Source of the DNA: Colius striatus | Lineage: Eukaryota > Chordata > Aves > Coliiformes > Coliidae | Direction: 5' to 3' | Assembly: GCF_028858725.1 (NCBI RefSeq) | Contig: NC_084768.1 | Coordinates: 6,002,164-6,066,163, forward strand | DNA: 64,000 nucleotides | In this document: positions 22,569-33,125 of the stretch, piece after piece | Position numbering within the stretch: the stretch's first letter is position 1 | How the letters are laid out: every line of letters begins with the position of its first letter | Translations under genes and position numbers: made by a program | The notes under the pieces: model-generated | Told to the model about the DNA's origin: nothing | Databases searched by the model: none | What the model saw: the letters and a program-made list of their open reading frames with translations, nothing else

Positions 22569-24222
22569 CACCCAGCAGCAAAGATTTCTGGAAGGAGAAA
22601 AAGGAAAATACTGTTTGAGAAAACAGCTTTGAGGTCAAGCTGGACAACAGCAGAGGCTTTCCAAAGCACTGGGAATCTAGTTGAACTACTAGAAAGTTTC
22701 TCAGCTGGGCAATATAGAGGAGCAGATCCAGGAGGCAAACCTCAACACGTGGCCAAGACAGGCAGAGACAGTAACATTGCCCTGGAAATGGAAGGGACAA
22801 AGCATTTGTCTCCTAACTCAGTGGACACTGCTACAGTACTAAGGCTGTGCAGCCTCAGTAAGTGGGAACTGGGTCATTCAGTAATTATATGTTTATATAT
22901 TGTTATTGCATGTAATCGTATCATATAGCCATCTTTTATTGATTTTTGTTCCTGCTAAAAAGGAAGTAGCATGAGATGAAGCCATTAATAAAGGGAGATG
23001 TATGTGTTTCTAACAGCAACACGTGGAAATCTGAAGAGAGCTCTACAAAGAAAAACCTTTCTGTTCTGGAGAGTGAGTGTGCATGTTTGTGATGCTCAGA
23101 AAGCACTGGAGGGGGTGATGCTGCTCTGTTCAGTCACAGCAAACCTGCCTTGGATAGGATGGAGTAACACCCAGCTCTCACCTGTCACTTTGGGAGGCAT
23201 CAGTATGGAGAGATCCTAAAAGAGGATCTAGGGGCTGTAGCTCAGTGAGACAGAATCACAACACTTGCTCATGTTATTTTCCCCTCTTCCTTGCTATCTC
23301 TCTGAATTAACCACCTCTTGTTCTCCAATCCTGTCTCTAGAACTGCAGGTCTCTGGTACATCCTTAGGTGCCCTCTCTGCCCTCCAGCTGATGGTCGTGC
23401 ATGGACTAGTGTCCTGAGGCCCCTACACTGTGTCTGCTAAGTCGGTCAAGTCTCAGAAGTGGTATGTAAAGTGGTATGTAGGCAAACTGTGCCCTGCTTA
23501 CCTGCAGCCCTAGTGCCAGCCCCTCCTGCATTTCCCATGGGCCCTTCCTGTCATCTTCTTTGGCTTCCACCCAGCTCCTGGTGGCATCCCAACAAGTTGC
23601 AAATGCTCTCCAAAGCCTCAAGCTTTTCTCTAGAGTAGTGGCTGCTGGCAGAGTCCACAGCTACTGCAGCACGCAAGCAGAAGGAGCTGACAATGCACGG
23701 TCTGAGCATTGCATAGCTTGCTGTGACACTGAGAGCTTCTCCCCACTCCCCTTGAAAGGCAAGTGTAGAAAAGTGTGTTCATGGTAGAAAGAAATTTGTT
23801 TGTGTATTCAGCTGCCGAAGGGCATGATGTGGTGTCTCCTCTCTGCTTCCACTGGCTGTTCAGCCTCCCCCGGTGACTGAGGGCACTGGTCTAAATGGGA
23901 TAGGTCCAGTGGAGATCACCCATAAGGACAGAACTGGCAAGACCTGAGAAGTTGCAACTTCATCCCTCATTTTAGGATAAATCCATTAACTATATGCAGA
24001 TTTGGGGTGTTTTTCCTGTGCCTTTCCTTCTCCCTCTCCCCCTGCTAAGTCTCCTTAAATATTCAGGCGTGTAATGTTTTCCTGACCACAGAAGTCAATC
24101 AGAAAGAAACAGTAAGTTAAAAACCTGATGTCACTCAGGACTTCATTCACGGTGTGGGTATAAACCAGACGCAGCTTTAACAGCAAAGCACATTTTCTCC
24201 TGTGGAAACAGCTCAGTGTCGC
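22569..24222. other. Intergenic DNA before the minisatellite
   Basis: No gene or clear transposon. A short tRNA-like stretch (GGGGCTGTAGCTCAGTGAGA near 23231) has an A-box resemblance but no matching B-box. A short tandem duplication of GTGGTATGTA lies near 23460-23480. Confidence 0.5.
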
Positions 24223-25706
24223 AGTGTGGGGCACGGCACGGCGGTGTGGGGCACGGCACGGCGGTGTGGGGCACGGCACGGCGGTGTGAGGCACGGCAGG
24301 GCTGTGTGGGGCACGGCACGGCGGTGTGGGGCACGGCACGGCGGTATGGGGCACGGCAGGGCTGTGTGGGGCACGGCACGGCGGTGTGGGGCACGGCACG
24401 GCACGGCGGTGTGGGGCACGGCACGGCGGTATGGGGCACGGCAGGGCTGTGTGGGGCACGGCAGGGCTGTGTGGGGCACGGCACGGCGGTGTGGGGCACG
24501 GCAGGGTGGTATGGCACGGCACGGCTGTGTGGGGCACGGCACGGCGGTGTGGGGCACGGCACGGCTGTGTGGGGCACGGCACGGCGGTGTGGGGCACGGC
24601 AGGGCGGTGTGGGGCACGGCACGGCGGTGTGGGGCACGGCAGGGCGGTGTGGGGCACGGCACGGCGGTGTGGGGCACGGCAGGGCGGTATGGCACGGCAC
24701 GGCTGTGTGGGGCACGGCACGGCGGTGTGGGGCACGGCAGGGCGGTGTGGGGCACGGCACGGCGGTGTGGGGCACGGCAGGGCTGTGTGGGGCACGGCAC
24801 GGCGGTGTGGGGCACGGCAGGGCTGTGTGGGGCACGGCAGGGCTGTGTGGGGCACGGCACGGCGGTGTGGGGCACGGCAGGGCGGTATGGCACGGCACGG
24901 CTGTGTGGGGCACGGCACGGCGGTGTGGGGCACGGCACGGCTGTGTGGGGCACGGCACGGCGGTGTGGGGCACGGCAGGGCGGTGTGGGGCACGGCACGG
25001 CGGTGTGGGGCACGGCAGGGCTGTGTGGGGCACGGCACGGCGGTGTGGGGCACGGCAGAGCTGTGTGGGGCACGGCAGGGCTGTGTGGGGCACGGCACGG
25101 CGGTGTGGGGCACGGCAGGGCGGTATGGCACGGCACGGCTGTGTGGGGCACGGCACGGCGGTGTGGGGCACGGCACGGCTGTGTGGGGCACGGCACGGCG
25201 GTGTGGGGCACGGCAGGGCGGTGTGGGGCACGGCACGGCGGTGTGGGGCACGGCAGGGCTGTGTGGGGCACGGCACGGCGGTGTGGGGCACGGCAGAGCT
25301 GTGTGGGGCACGGCAGGGCTGTGTGGGGCACGGCACGGCGGTGTGGGGCACGGCAGGGCTGTGTGGGGCACGGCACGGAGGTGTGGGGCACGGCAGGGCG
25401 GTGTGGGGCACGGCACGGCGGTGTGGGGCACGGCACGGCGGTGTGGGGCACGGCAGGGCGGTGTGGGGCACGGCACGGCTGTGTGGGGCACGGCAGGGCT
25501 GTGTGGGGAACGGCACGGCGGTGTGGGGCACGGCAGGGCGGTGTGGGGCACGGCACGGCGGTGTGGGGCACGGCAGGGCGGTGTGGGGCACGGCACGGCG
25601 GTGTGGGGCACGGCAGGGCGGTGTGGGGCACGGCACGGCGGTGTGAGGCACGGCAGGGCGGTGTGGGGCACGGCACGGCTGTGTGGGGCACGGCTCGGCT
25701 CGGCTC
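24223..25706. repeat. G-rich 20-bp minisatellite, about 74 units
   Basis: Tandem units of GGTGTGGGGCACGGCACGGC run without interruption for about 1.48 kb. Each unit contains four 5-base blocks related to GGGGC/ACGGC, suggesting growth from a pentanucleotide. The + strand is 55% G and 25% C, and each full unit carries up to three CpGs. Units vary at fixed places: GGCA versus GGGC, and CGGT versus CTGT. An 18-base variant with GGTATGG recurs, and one 25-base unit has an extra block near 24391-24407. The unit length is not a multiple of three and lacks stop codons, so all six frames stay open over most of the array. The very long frames here are an artefact of the repeat, not evidence of a protein. 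Confidence 0.97.
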
Positions 25707-26340
25707 GTCAGTGTGCGGTCCGGCCTCACCCGTGCTCGGGCTGTGCAATCCCTGAGGGCGAAAGGGCCCGCGCGGCCGCCGCGCACAGGCGGGCTGGCAG
25801 CGAGGCCGCCGCGGGGCACGGGGCGCGTCGTGCCGGGTGCCGGCGGCGGAACAGCCGGGCGCCGGGCTCGGTACCCCGCTCGCTGTTCCGCCGCCGGGCT
25901 CGGCACCCCGCTCGCTGTTCCGCCGCCGGGCTCGGTACCGCTCTCGCTGTTCCGCCGCCGGGCTCGGTACCCCGCTCGCTGTTCCGCCGCCGGTCTCGGT
26001 ACCCCGGGCCGCTCCGTGCCCGGTCGCGGCCGCTGCGCGGGGCCCGTCCCGCAGCCCGCGATCGGCGCGGGGCGCGCTGCCCCCTGCCGGCGGGGCCGGG
26101 CAGCGCCCCACTCCCGCGCCTCGCCGCCCGCTTCCCGCAGGGCTTTTCCCTCCGCCTGCCGGCACACACGGACGATTTCTTTCTGTCGAGCCGGGAAGTG
26201 TTGGTAGGCTTGAGGCCGGATTGCCAGATGAATCCCCTCGTTCCAGGCGGAGTTTTGCCTGCCTGAGAACCTGCCGCAGTGATTGCGGGGAGGGTTCGCG
26301 TGGAGCCCCCTCGCAGCGGTCAGGCTTGAGAAGGGGTCAC
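25707..26340. promoter_or_regulatory. CpG-rich block (possible CpG island promoter)
   Basis: Dense CpG and GC runs continue past the minisatellite to about 26.2-26.3 kb and then drop sharply. GC-box-like runs are present. No known coding exon starts here. It could be an alternative LRRC8D promoter, a promoter for a long non-coding RNA, or GC-rich DNA maintained by the neighbouring repeats. The choice cannot be made from sequence alone. Confidence 0.45.
25862..26007. repeat. 32-bp tandem repeat, 4.5 units
   Basis: Units begin at 25862, 25894, 25926, 25958 and 25990 (the last is partial). Each holds the pattern CCGGGCTCGGTACCCC followed by GCTCGCTGTTCCGCCG, with a few substitutions and no length change. 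The period is unrelated to the adjacent 20-bp minisatellite. A 16-base inverted copy of part of the unit lies just upstream at 25840-25855. Confidence 0.93.
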
Positions 26341-27376
26341 TTCCGAAGCTTAGTCATCTTTATCTTTGCAGCAAGGGACAGACGTTCATGAAGCCACTCT
26401 TGTAGCATTTGCAGCTTTGCAATCTTTACTTTTTGCAGTTGTGCTGCAAGAGTGCCCCCGCGACACAGAATGCTCTCCTGGCGCTACAGTGAAGCTGGCG
26501 TTTCAGCACAGTTACTGAAAGATACCAGTCACAGGCTGCAGCCATCTCTCATCCACTTTGGAACATGGCAGAACAGCTGTTCTCTGGAAGAACAAAGGGA
26601 GCCGGCAAGTCGTTTAAAACTGAGGCACAGATTGGAGCCAGGTCTGGAGCCAGCTGAGGGTCCCCGCGCCCTCTGGCAGAGGCCAGCCCCCGCTGCTGTG
26701 TTACCCTGCAGCCATGACTGGCTTGTTTGGTAACTTTGCTTTTGTCTTCCTTCCCAGGGCTGTTAAAACCAGCAGACAGTGTCAGGCAAGCGGAACAAGG
26801 CTGGGAATGCTAAATGTGGCACACTCCAAACTAAGCGAGGAAAGCAGCAAGGTATTTGCTTACTCTTGCACTTTGTAAACAGCCCACTAGCAGAGGTGAT
26901 GGATGGAGGCTTGGAGCTTGCTAGGGAGCTTGGGAAGGGCTGAGGGTCCCTGTGTGGGTGAGCTCGCTGCCTCTGGGGGCTGCAGGCTGCAGGGGTGGCC
27001 TCCCTCCTTCCCCACCTCCTGCAAGGAAAGGTGGGGGGCTGGGTGAGGGATGTAAGCACATGTTAGCAGGGACCTTCCAAAGGCAGCTTTCATTTGCTTT
27101 CAAGATCTGTTCTCTCTTTTCTGTCAAGGCATGTGGAAATTGACTGTATTGTGTCCTGAAGCCATGTGGATGTTGTTTTTTCTGATGTAACTAAGCATTC
27201 AATAGTGTGTAGCTCACTATAATGTGGTCTGATAGGACATCTTCAAATTGCCATTGTAGATTACTTTCTTTGATTGCTTTGTGACTAGTGCAATTGGAAA
27301 CATATTCCAAACACAATGATGGGAAGAAAGGGAGGCCTACATTTCTCTTTAGTGCTTCTCACGTGATCTATCTGGA
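26341..27376. other. Intergenic DNA between CpG block and second LTR
   Basis: Non-coding sequence of ordinary composition. An acceptor-like tract ending in CAG lies near 26372, but no supported exon was found. Confidence 0.5.
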
Positions 27377-28034
27377 TGTACTGGGTCTGCCTGAGATGGA
27401 GTTAATTTTTCCGTGTAGCAGCCTTCATAGTGCTGGGCTTTGTATTGGTAGCTAGAAAGATGTTGAGAACACACCAGTGTTTTGGCTACTGATAAGCAGT
27501 ACTTGCAGAGCAGCAGGACTGTCTGCAACATTCCCCCCTCACCTGTAGGCTAGAGGTGGGCAAGGTCTTGGGAGGAGACACAGCCGGGACAGTTGACCCA
27601 AACTGGCTAAAGGGATCTTCCATACCATATAGTGTCTGGCCTGCAATAAAAGCTAAGAGAAAGGAGAAGGAGGGAGGGTATTTGTTATTACAAATTACCA
27701 TTACTCTTACTAAAGCCCTAGTTCCTGGGAACTGACTGCACATTGCCTGCTGATGGGAAGTAGAAGCTAAATCTTCTGTTTCCCTTCGCTTCCAGAAGCA
27801 GCCTTTGCTTTTGCTTTTCTTAAACTGCCTTTATCTTGACCCAAGAATGTTTTCCCAATCTTATTTTCTCAACCTTTCCCCATGGTGCTGAGGAGGGGAG
27901 CTTGGTGGGTACCTTGGTGGTACTGTCAGGCACATACCAAGCTCACTTCCTCAGCACCATGGGGAAGGGTTGAGAAGCATAGGGAAGGGCTGAGCTCCTT
28001 GGCTCCTTGGTGGGTATCCAAGGTCAATCCACCA
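27377..28034 (+). mobile_element. LTR of an avian endogenous retrovirus (ERVK-like)
   Basis: The LTR starts TGTACTGGGTCTGCCTGAGA and ends ...CCACCA. It follows a common bird LTR layout: 'gagatggagttaa' near 27396, 'gttttggctactg' near 27479, 'gacacagccgggacag' near 27577, 'ttccataccatat' near 27618 and a CAATAAAAGC poly(A)/TATA-like signal at 27643-27652. A retroviral primer-binding site follows 10 bases after its end, so this is the 5' LTR of a provirus on the + strand. The 3' part of U5 is expanded by a fold-back at 27870-27972. No gag/pol/env frame and no matching 3' LTR were seen downstream, so the provirus is badly truncated. The family name was not verified. Confidence 0.85.
27870..27972. 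repeat. Imperfect 44-bp inverted repeat inside the LTR
   Basis: The arm at 27870-27913 pairs with 27929-27972 (about 39 of 44 positions by eye), with a 15-base spacer. The core CCCCATGGTGCTGAGGA is exact in both arms. Parts of the arm recur once more near 28001-28020 (CTTGGTGGGTA), suggesting local duplication and inversion in U5. Confidence 0.85.
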
Positions 28035-28044
28035 GAGTCCTTTA

Positions 28045-28061
28045 TGACACCCAACATGGGG
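28045..28061 (+). other. Retroviral primer-binding site (tRNA-Lys type)
   Basis: The 17 bases just downstream of the LTR match the lysine-tRNA (Lys1,2 type) primer-binding site at 14 of 17 positions. Two of the three differences are G-to-A at CpG positions, as expected from methylation decay. The position right after a 5' LTR supports the orientation. Confidence 0.75.
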
Positions 28062-31000
28062 AGTGAGAAATTTGTGGTAAGGATGGTAACTGGGAGAGGT
28101 AATGGGCAAAACATGAACTGAAATACGTTAGAGAGTGGAATGATCACAGGGAATTTTGGTGGTTGTAGTTATGGTGAAGGGACGAGGGGTGGATTGAGTG
28201 TAAATTGTGCAGTGTGTATAAATTCCACAAACCATCACACTGGGTCATGTACCCATGCAGATTTCTGTGGTTCTTTTGCATGCAGCTGCCTACTGAATGA
28301 AGTAAGAGCCTCCCTGGCTTTTTGACATAAAAGGAGCCATCCTTGCAAAGCATAGGATTTTCTATTAGTAATGATTGGTAATGATAGTAATGTTGTGTTT
28401 CTTAAAGGTAGATCTTCTGTAAGTGCAGACTTGTGTTATGGGACATTTTCAGAGCAGCTCAAGGTCTGCCTCACTTTCACAGAGATCCTGGAAGTCTTGC
28501 TGTTGTCTGCTTCACTTCCAGTTGCTATTCCAGCAGAAGAGAGGTTCTTCCCTGGTCTCATGTCACATCTACAGGCTCTTCTGGCTGTTGACCCATGTAC
28601 TTTGTGAAGCTGGGCCAGGTGCTGGTTTATCCAAGGTGGAGTAAAATGATGCATCTTACCTTAAAATTCCTAAAGGCAGAAAACAGTCATAAGCTTTGGT
28701 CTGCAAGTGTCAGCAGATAAACCATCCTGTCCTGGTGGGAGAGATCAGTTCTCTCCATCAGCTGCATTCGGGGTTTTCAAAGCCAAGCACTGCCATTTTT
28801 CAGACCTGTACACACTTGAATCAGAACAGGAAGAAAACATCCATAAAACTCAGTGAATGGGCTGGGGAAAAAGCCTTGCAAGAGTACAGAGGAGATCCAG
28901 CAGCTCTGTGTGTCTGATTTGCTCTGGCTTTTACTCCTGACACTGTCTTGGAGTAGTTCTAAAAATGTTTGCACCACACGGAGCAATGGCACAGCTGTGG
29001 TGTGCAAACAAGGTAACAAACTGCAAACTAGAGTCCATGAGAGTGTCCATGTGTATGGTGACTTGCAGCTCTATTCCAAATAATCCAGGAAAGAAAAACT
29101 TCAGGGTCTCACATTGACACGAGCTCCGTGACTTAGGGATTTTTGCTGTACTTTATGCTTCTGCTAATTGAGTTGAATGGAAAGACAACTTCCACTCTGC
29201 TCCTGGCCCTCCTGTTCTCTCCCAGCCTAAAAGGAGGAGGTGAGGGCACAGCCCACGTGCTGTGTGAGGGCAAGGAAAAGTGAAGAAGAACATTCTCTCT
29301 TTCTTCTGTCTCCCACAGATCTGGTGCCAGTGGTGTGGGGTTCACCTTATCCTCTCCCCTCCAATCCCAGCAAACCTGTCAATGTTTCTGAGACACAATT
29401 CAGCTCACCCAGATTTAGGAAGTCCATGTGGGAACAGATAACACTGCAAGAGTGCAACAGGGCTGAATTTAGGTGATCTTCAGCTTCCCTCCACCCCTAG
29501 TCTCTCAAGTTGAGACTTCATCCCAGATCATGACATGCTTAGCCAGGCATAGCAGAGATCAGCTCTTCCTTCCTGTTCACGCTGCCCAGGGCAAACTGGC
29601 TGTACTTTGTTCAGAATAAACAGCAGCCAGCATTGTGGGCAGCTCGTTCCTAACAGCACCCCCGATCTCCATCTGTCAACTGCTTTTGCTGCTTCTTATT
29701 TGTTGGCAAAGACGCCCAAGCCAAAGGTCCTTTGGGAGCTGCAAAGACAATAGAAGGAAACATTTGCCTGGTGTCTGATGTTACCACAAAGGGCTGGACA
29801 GAGCACATGAAAATATCGGACTTGTGATGGAAAATTTCATGGGAAAATTGCTGGGACAAGACCTGCGCTTCTGAGGCTCTGTCTGCTCCCTGACACATGC
29901 TCCAGTTCTGGCCGGAATCAGCCTTTCTCAGCAAACTCCCACTTCTAAAGCGTGAAAGGCTTTTGGGCTCAGGTAGGGCAGGATACTAGTCACAGCAGCT
30001 CAGCTCCTTGACTCATTCCCCGATTTCTATTCCTGATCTCATCATGTAATTCAGATTTCCAAAAAGGGACGGCTGTTCCCTCTGACTAGTCCTGATGTGG
30101 AATACAGTTGAAACTCAAGATACCGACTGTCTGATCCTCCCTCAGATTCTCCCTTTGGTGCATTGTGGCTCTTCCCTCTTGTACCAGAAACACCCTAGTT
30201 CAGACACAAGCTGTGGCTGTTCTGTGCAGCTGCTGCTTGTTAGCATGTCACATCCTTTCGTATCAAAAGAGATCATGTCCATGCACAAATCTAGTTATAA
30301 AACAAGAGAAAAATGTGGATTCCCTGGGGTTGGGAACCAGGCTGTGGGACTGTCTTAAACCCTGGGAGATTAATTTCTGGCTCTGCAAACAAGCTCTGAG
30401 TGGGAGATGTTGTCTGCTGGAGCCATCTCCTCCTGCTACAATTAACGTGTTGAGACTCAGCGTACCTCTCGGAAGTGTTGTGATGGACCACTGCCAGTGC
30501 AGGAAACCTGCAAAACATTGCATGGTCACAAGTGGAAAAGTCAGTGGATTTACTGTAGATTTGGTAGAGTTTTGTTGTTCTATAATGATAAGTATACTCA
30601 GATTTACTGATTAGTCATTCAAACCAAGGTGTTTCCAATGGAAGCAGCTGCAAACGAAGGGGACACTGGATGTGAGTGCCAGCAGAGCTCCCACCACAGC
30701 AGCACCAAGCATGACGTTATGTAACTTGGGTACCTGTCTCACCCTGTCTTGTACTAACTTGAATTTGTTTTCCAGACATACAAGAAAGGTCTGCATGGCT
30801 GTTTTTGAAGAGGAAATACAGAAGACGTTGCTGACAGCACAAGGACAAATGTGTGAACAAGCTAGAAAGGAGAGTACAAAGACAGTTTAAAGATGGGTTC
30901 AACAACAGATATTCGGATGTGAAGAAGAAATTCTGCAGTGAGCACAGGTAAGACAAGCTGTTCTATATAGGGAAAATCTAAATAAAAATGAGGCTTGAGA

Positions 31001-31865
31001 GTAACAGCACAGAAAGAGGCATTTTTTTTTCCAAAGGTTTGGAACTTAAGGAGAGAAAATTGATACAGGGAAAACCATGAATATAGAGTTGTCAGTCTCC
31101 TCCAGGCCAGCATCACCACAGAATGGTGTTTGGGAACTAGACAGATACCAGAAGCTTTCTCAAATACTGGGAACTGGGAAAGAGATGATCACAAAGCTAA
31201 CTCCAAAGGTATCCAGGGTGCTGTTCAAATGGACAGTGAGGATACAGAGCTAGAAATCTGGAGTCTGAATATATGGATAACAGGACAATACAGTGTGCAA
31301 AAAGCACCTGAAAAGAACGTTACAACCAGGCTTAAAAAAGACCTGGTAGTATCCTGATCTCAGGATCCAGAGGTGTCACTACATATCAATGAAGGGCCAT
31401 CTCACTTTTGCTGACTCAAGAACACCTGTGCAAATTAGTCTACAAGCACACGTGTGCCCGAGAGTCCAGCAGTGCATAACACAGGCCAAGCTGGCAGCCA
31501 AATGTGGGTTCAGGAGCTGCAGGGGGCAGGTGGAGACTCTGGGACACATTAAGCTATGAGAACTTCTTGTGGTAAAGACATGAGCAAAACTGGGAAGCAC
31601 GGGAAAACAGTGTTTTGCGAGTTCTTAGATCTGAGCCTGCTAAATTAATGTTTTAAGTAAAATAAGAAGATTTTATAATATGTTTCCAACTAGTCATTTG
31701 ACAGCTTTCCACAGATGGTCTGAAGTATGTATGAAAATAAAATACAAGTGGAAAATTCCTTGTCTAACTTTACAGCATCCTTATGTGCTCTCTCAGATGA
31801 ACATCTTCTGCACATCCTGCAGCAACAGTCTAAATGTAGCAGTTTCATGTCCACTGGTGGGTTTA
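28062..31865. other. Non-coding DNA after the provirus start
   Basis: The first few hundred bases may be retroviral leader, but no gag, protease, reverse-transcriptase or envelope motif could be read in any frame. The rest is ordinary non-coding sequence with open frames under 150 codons. An A-rich stretch at 30.8-31.3 kb may be an old repeat that I could not place. Confidence 0.45.
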
Positions 31866-33125
31866 TGGGGGTGAGACAAGGCTGGAAAAGTGGAAGCTGA
31901 AGAAACCTAGTAAGAAAGAATGATGTTCCAAGTCAGAAAACAGCATGTGGAAATGCAAGGGGCTTGCAAGGAAAAATGAAGGGATCAGTGAAGGTGGTGT
32001 TAGCAGTCCTCAGTTTATCTAGGAAAGGGTAGAGGTGGGCTGAGGTGCAAGATGCAGAGACACCCATCAGCACTGGGAACCAGCACAGCTGTAGATATTA
32101 GCTGAAGCCCTCTAGGCAGATGAAATGGTCTCCAGAAGGTATCCTGGGAGACTATCTGTGTCCTTCATTTAGGAGGAAGGAGAGGGCAGGGATGCTGGAG
32201 ACTTTGAGGTGGAGTGGGCAGGGCACAGATGGTATCAAGGAAGGATGAATAGTGTGACTGGGGTGTGGATGGAGGGAGGATTCTGGGGTTCTGGTCCAAG
32301 GAGCCATGTGGAAAGGGAGAAAGTGGCAGAGAGGAAGAGCGGTTCCGAGACAGAGGAGGGAATGTGACTTCAAGGGTAATTTGCAGTTAATGACATCAAA
32401 ACCAGGAAGACTGGCAGAGGTATAGGGATGGAGGAGTGAGAGGCTGTGAAACAGAATGGTGTAAGCACTGGAGTAAAGGTGTAGATCAGAGTTGTTAGGC
32501 TGAGGGTGGAGTTGGCTGTGGTGCTGGCTGGAATTTCCTATTCAGAGGATGGGGAAGAAAAGAGGTGGGTCAGGGTGGAATCTGGAGACAATGAGAGATT
32601 ATAATGTGCTTACCTTGGCTTGATGAAGGAGCCTGGAGGAAAGTGAGGATTTGGAGATGTAAATGACAGAATAAGGCTAGAGGTATTTGTAGGTGGGAGG
32701 AGATGCTGTTTGTGGGGTATTTGGATAGACAGCAGGATGAGAAATGCAGCTGAAATGTTGCCAGGGAGAGTGCAGGAGAGGAGCAAGTCTGACTCACATC
32801 TGGAAGAAGCTGTCAGTGCCCCGTGTAAGGGTATAAAAAAGAGAAGGACTATGTGAAGGGGTAGCCTGAGGTAGTGGGCAGGGGGCCTATGGGGAAGGAA
32901 ACTGGAGGAGAAGGAGTGGGAGAGAGGGTGGAGCAAGAGGCACTAGGGAAGAGCTCAGAAGACTGTGAGTGGTAGCGAGGCAAAGAGGAAGTGCAACAAG
33001 GCTTTGTGTGGCTGAGGAGCACAAGAGAAAAGGGGAGGGGAATCAAGGAGCAGAGCTAGTGTGAAGGTGGAAAGGATGGAGGGATGGAAATGTTCCAAGG
33101 TGGGAGGGAGGGAGAGAGACAAATG
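31866..33125. repeat. Purine-skewed stretch of about 1.26 kb
   Basis: The + strand is dominated by G and A, with many GGAGG, GAAGG and GGGAGAG runs and few pyrimidine runs; the complementary strand is correspondingly C/T-rich. No exact tandem period was found by eye. It is flanked by DNA of balanced composition. Such tracts can form triplex or R-loop structures, but no function is shown. Confidence 0.6.

Noticed and set aside
23231..23300. tRNA-like start GGGGCTGTAGCTCAGTGAGA
   Set aside because: An A-box resemblance only. No B-box, no cloverleaf complementarity and no T-stem; probably chance or a tiny SINE relic.
24143..26167. Open frames of 476-674 codons on both strands across the minisatellite and CpG block
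   Set aside because: They arise because the 20-bp unit lacks stops and cycles through all frames. All six frames are open, the peptides are simple 20-residue repeats, and no start context or splice structure supports translation.
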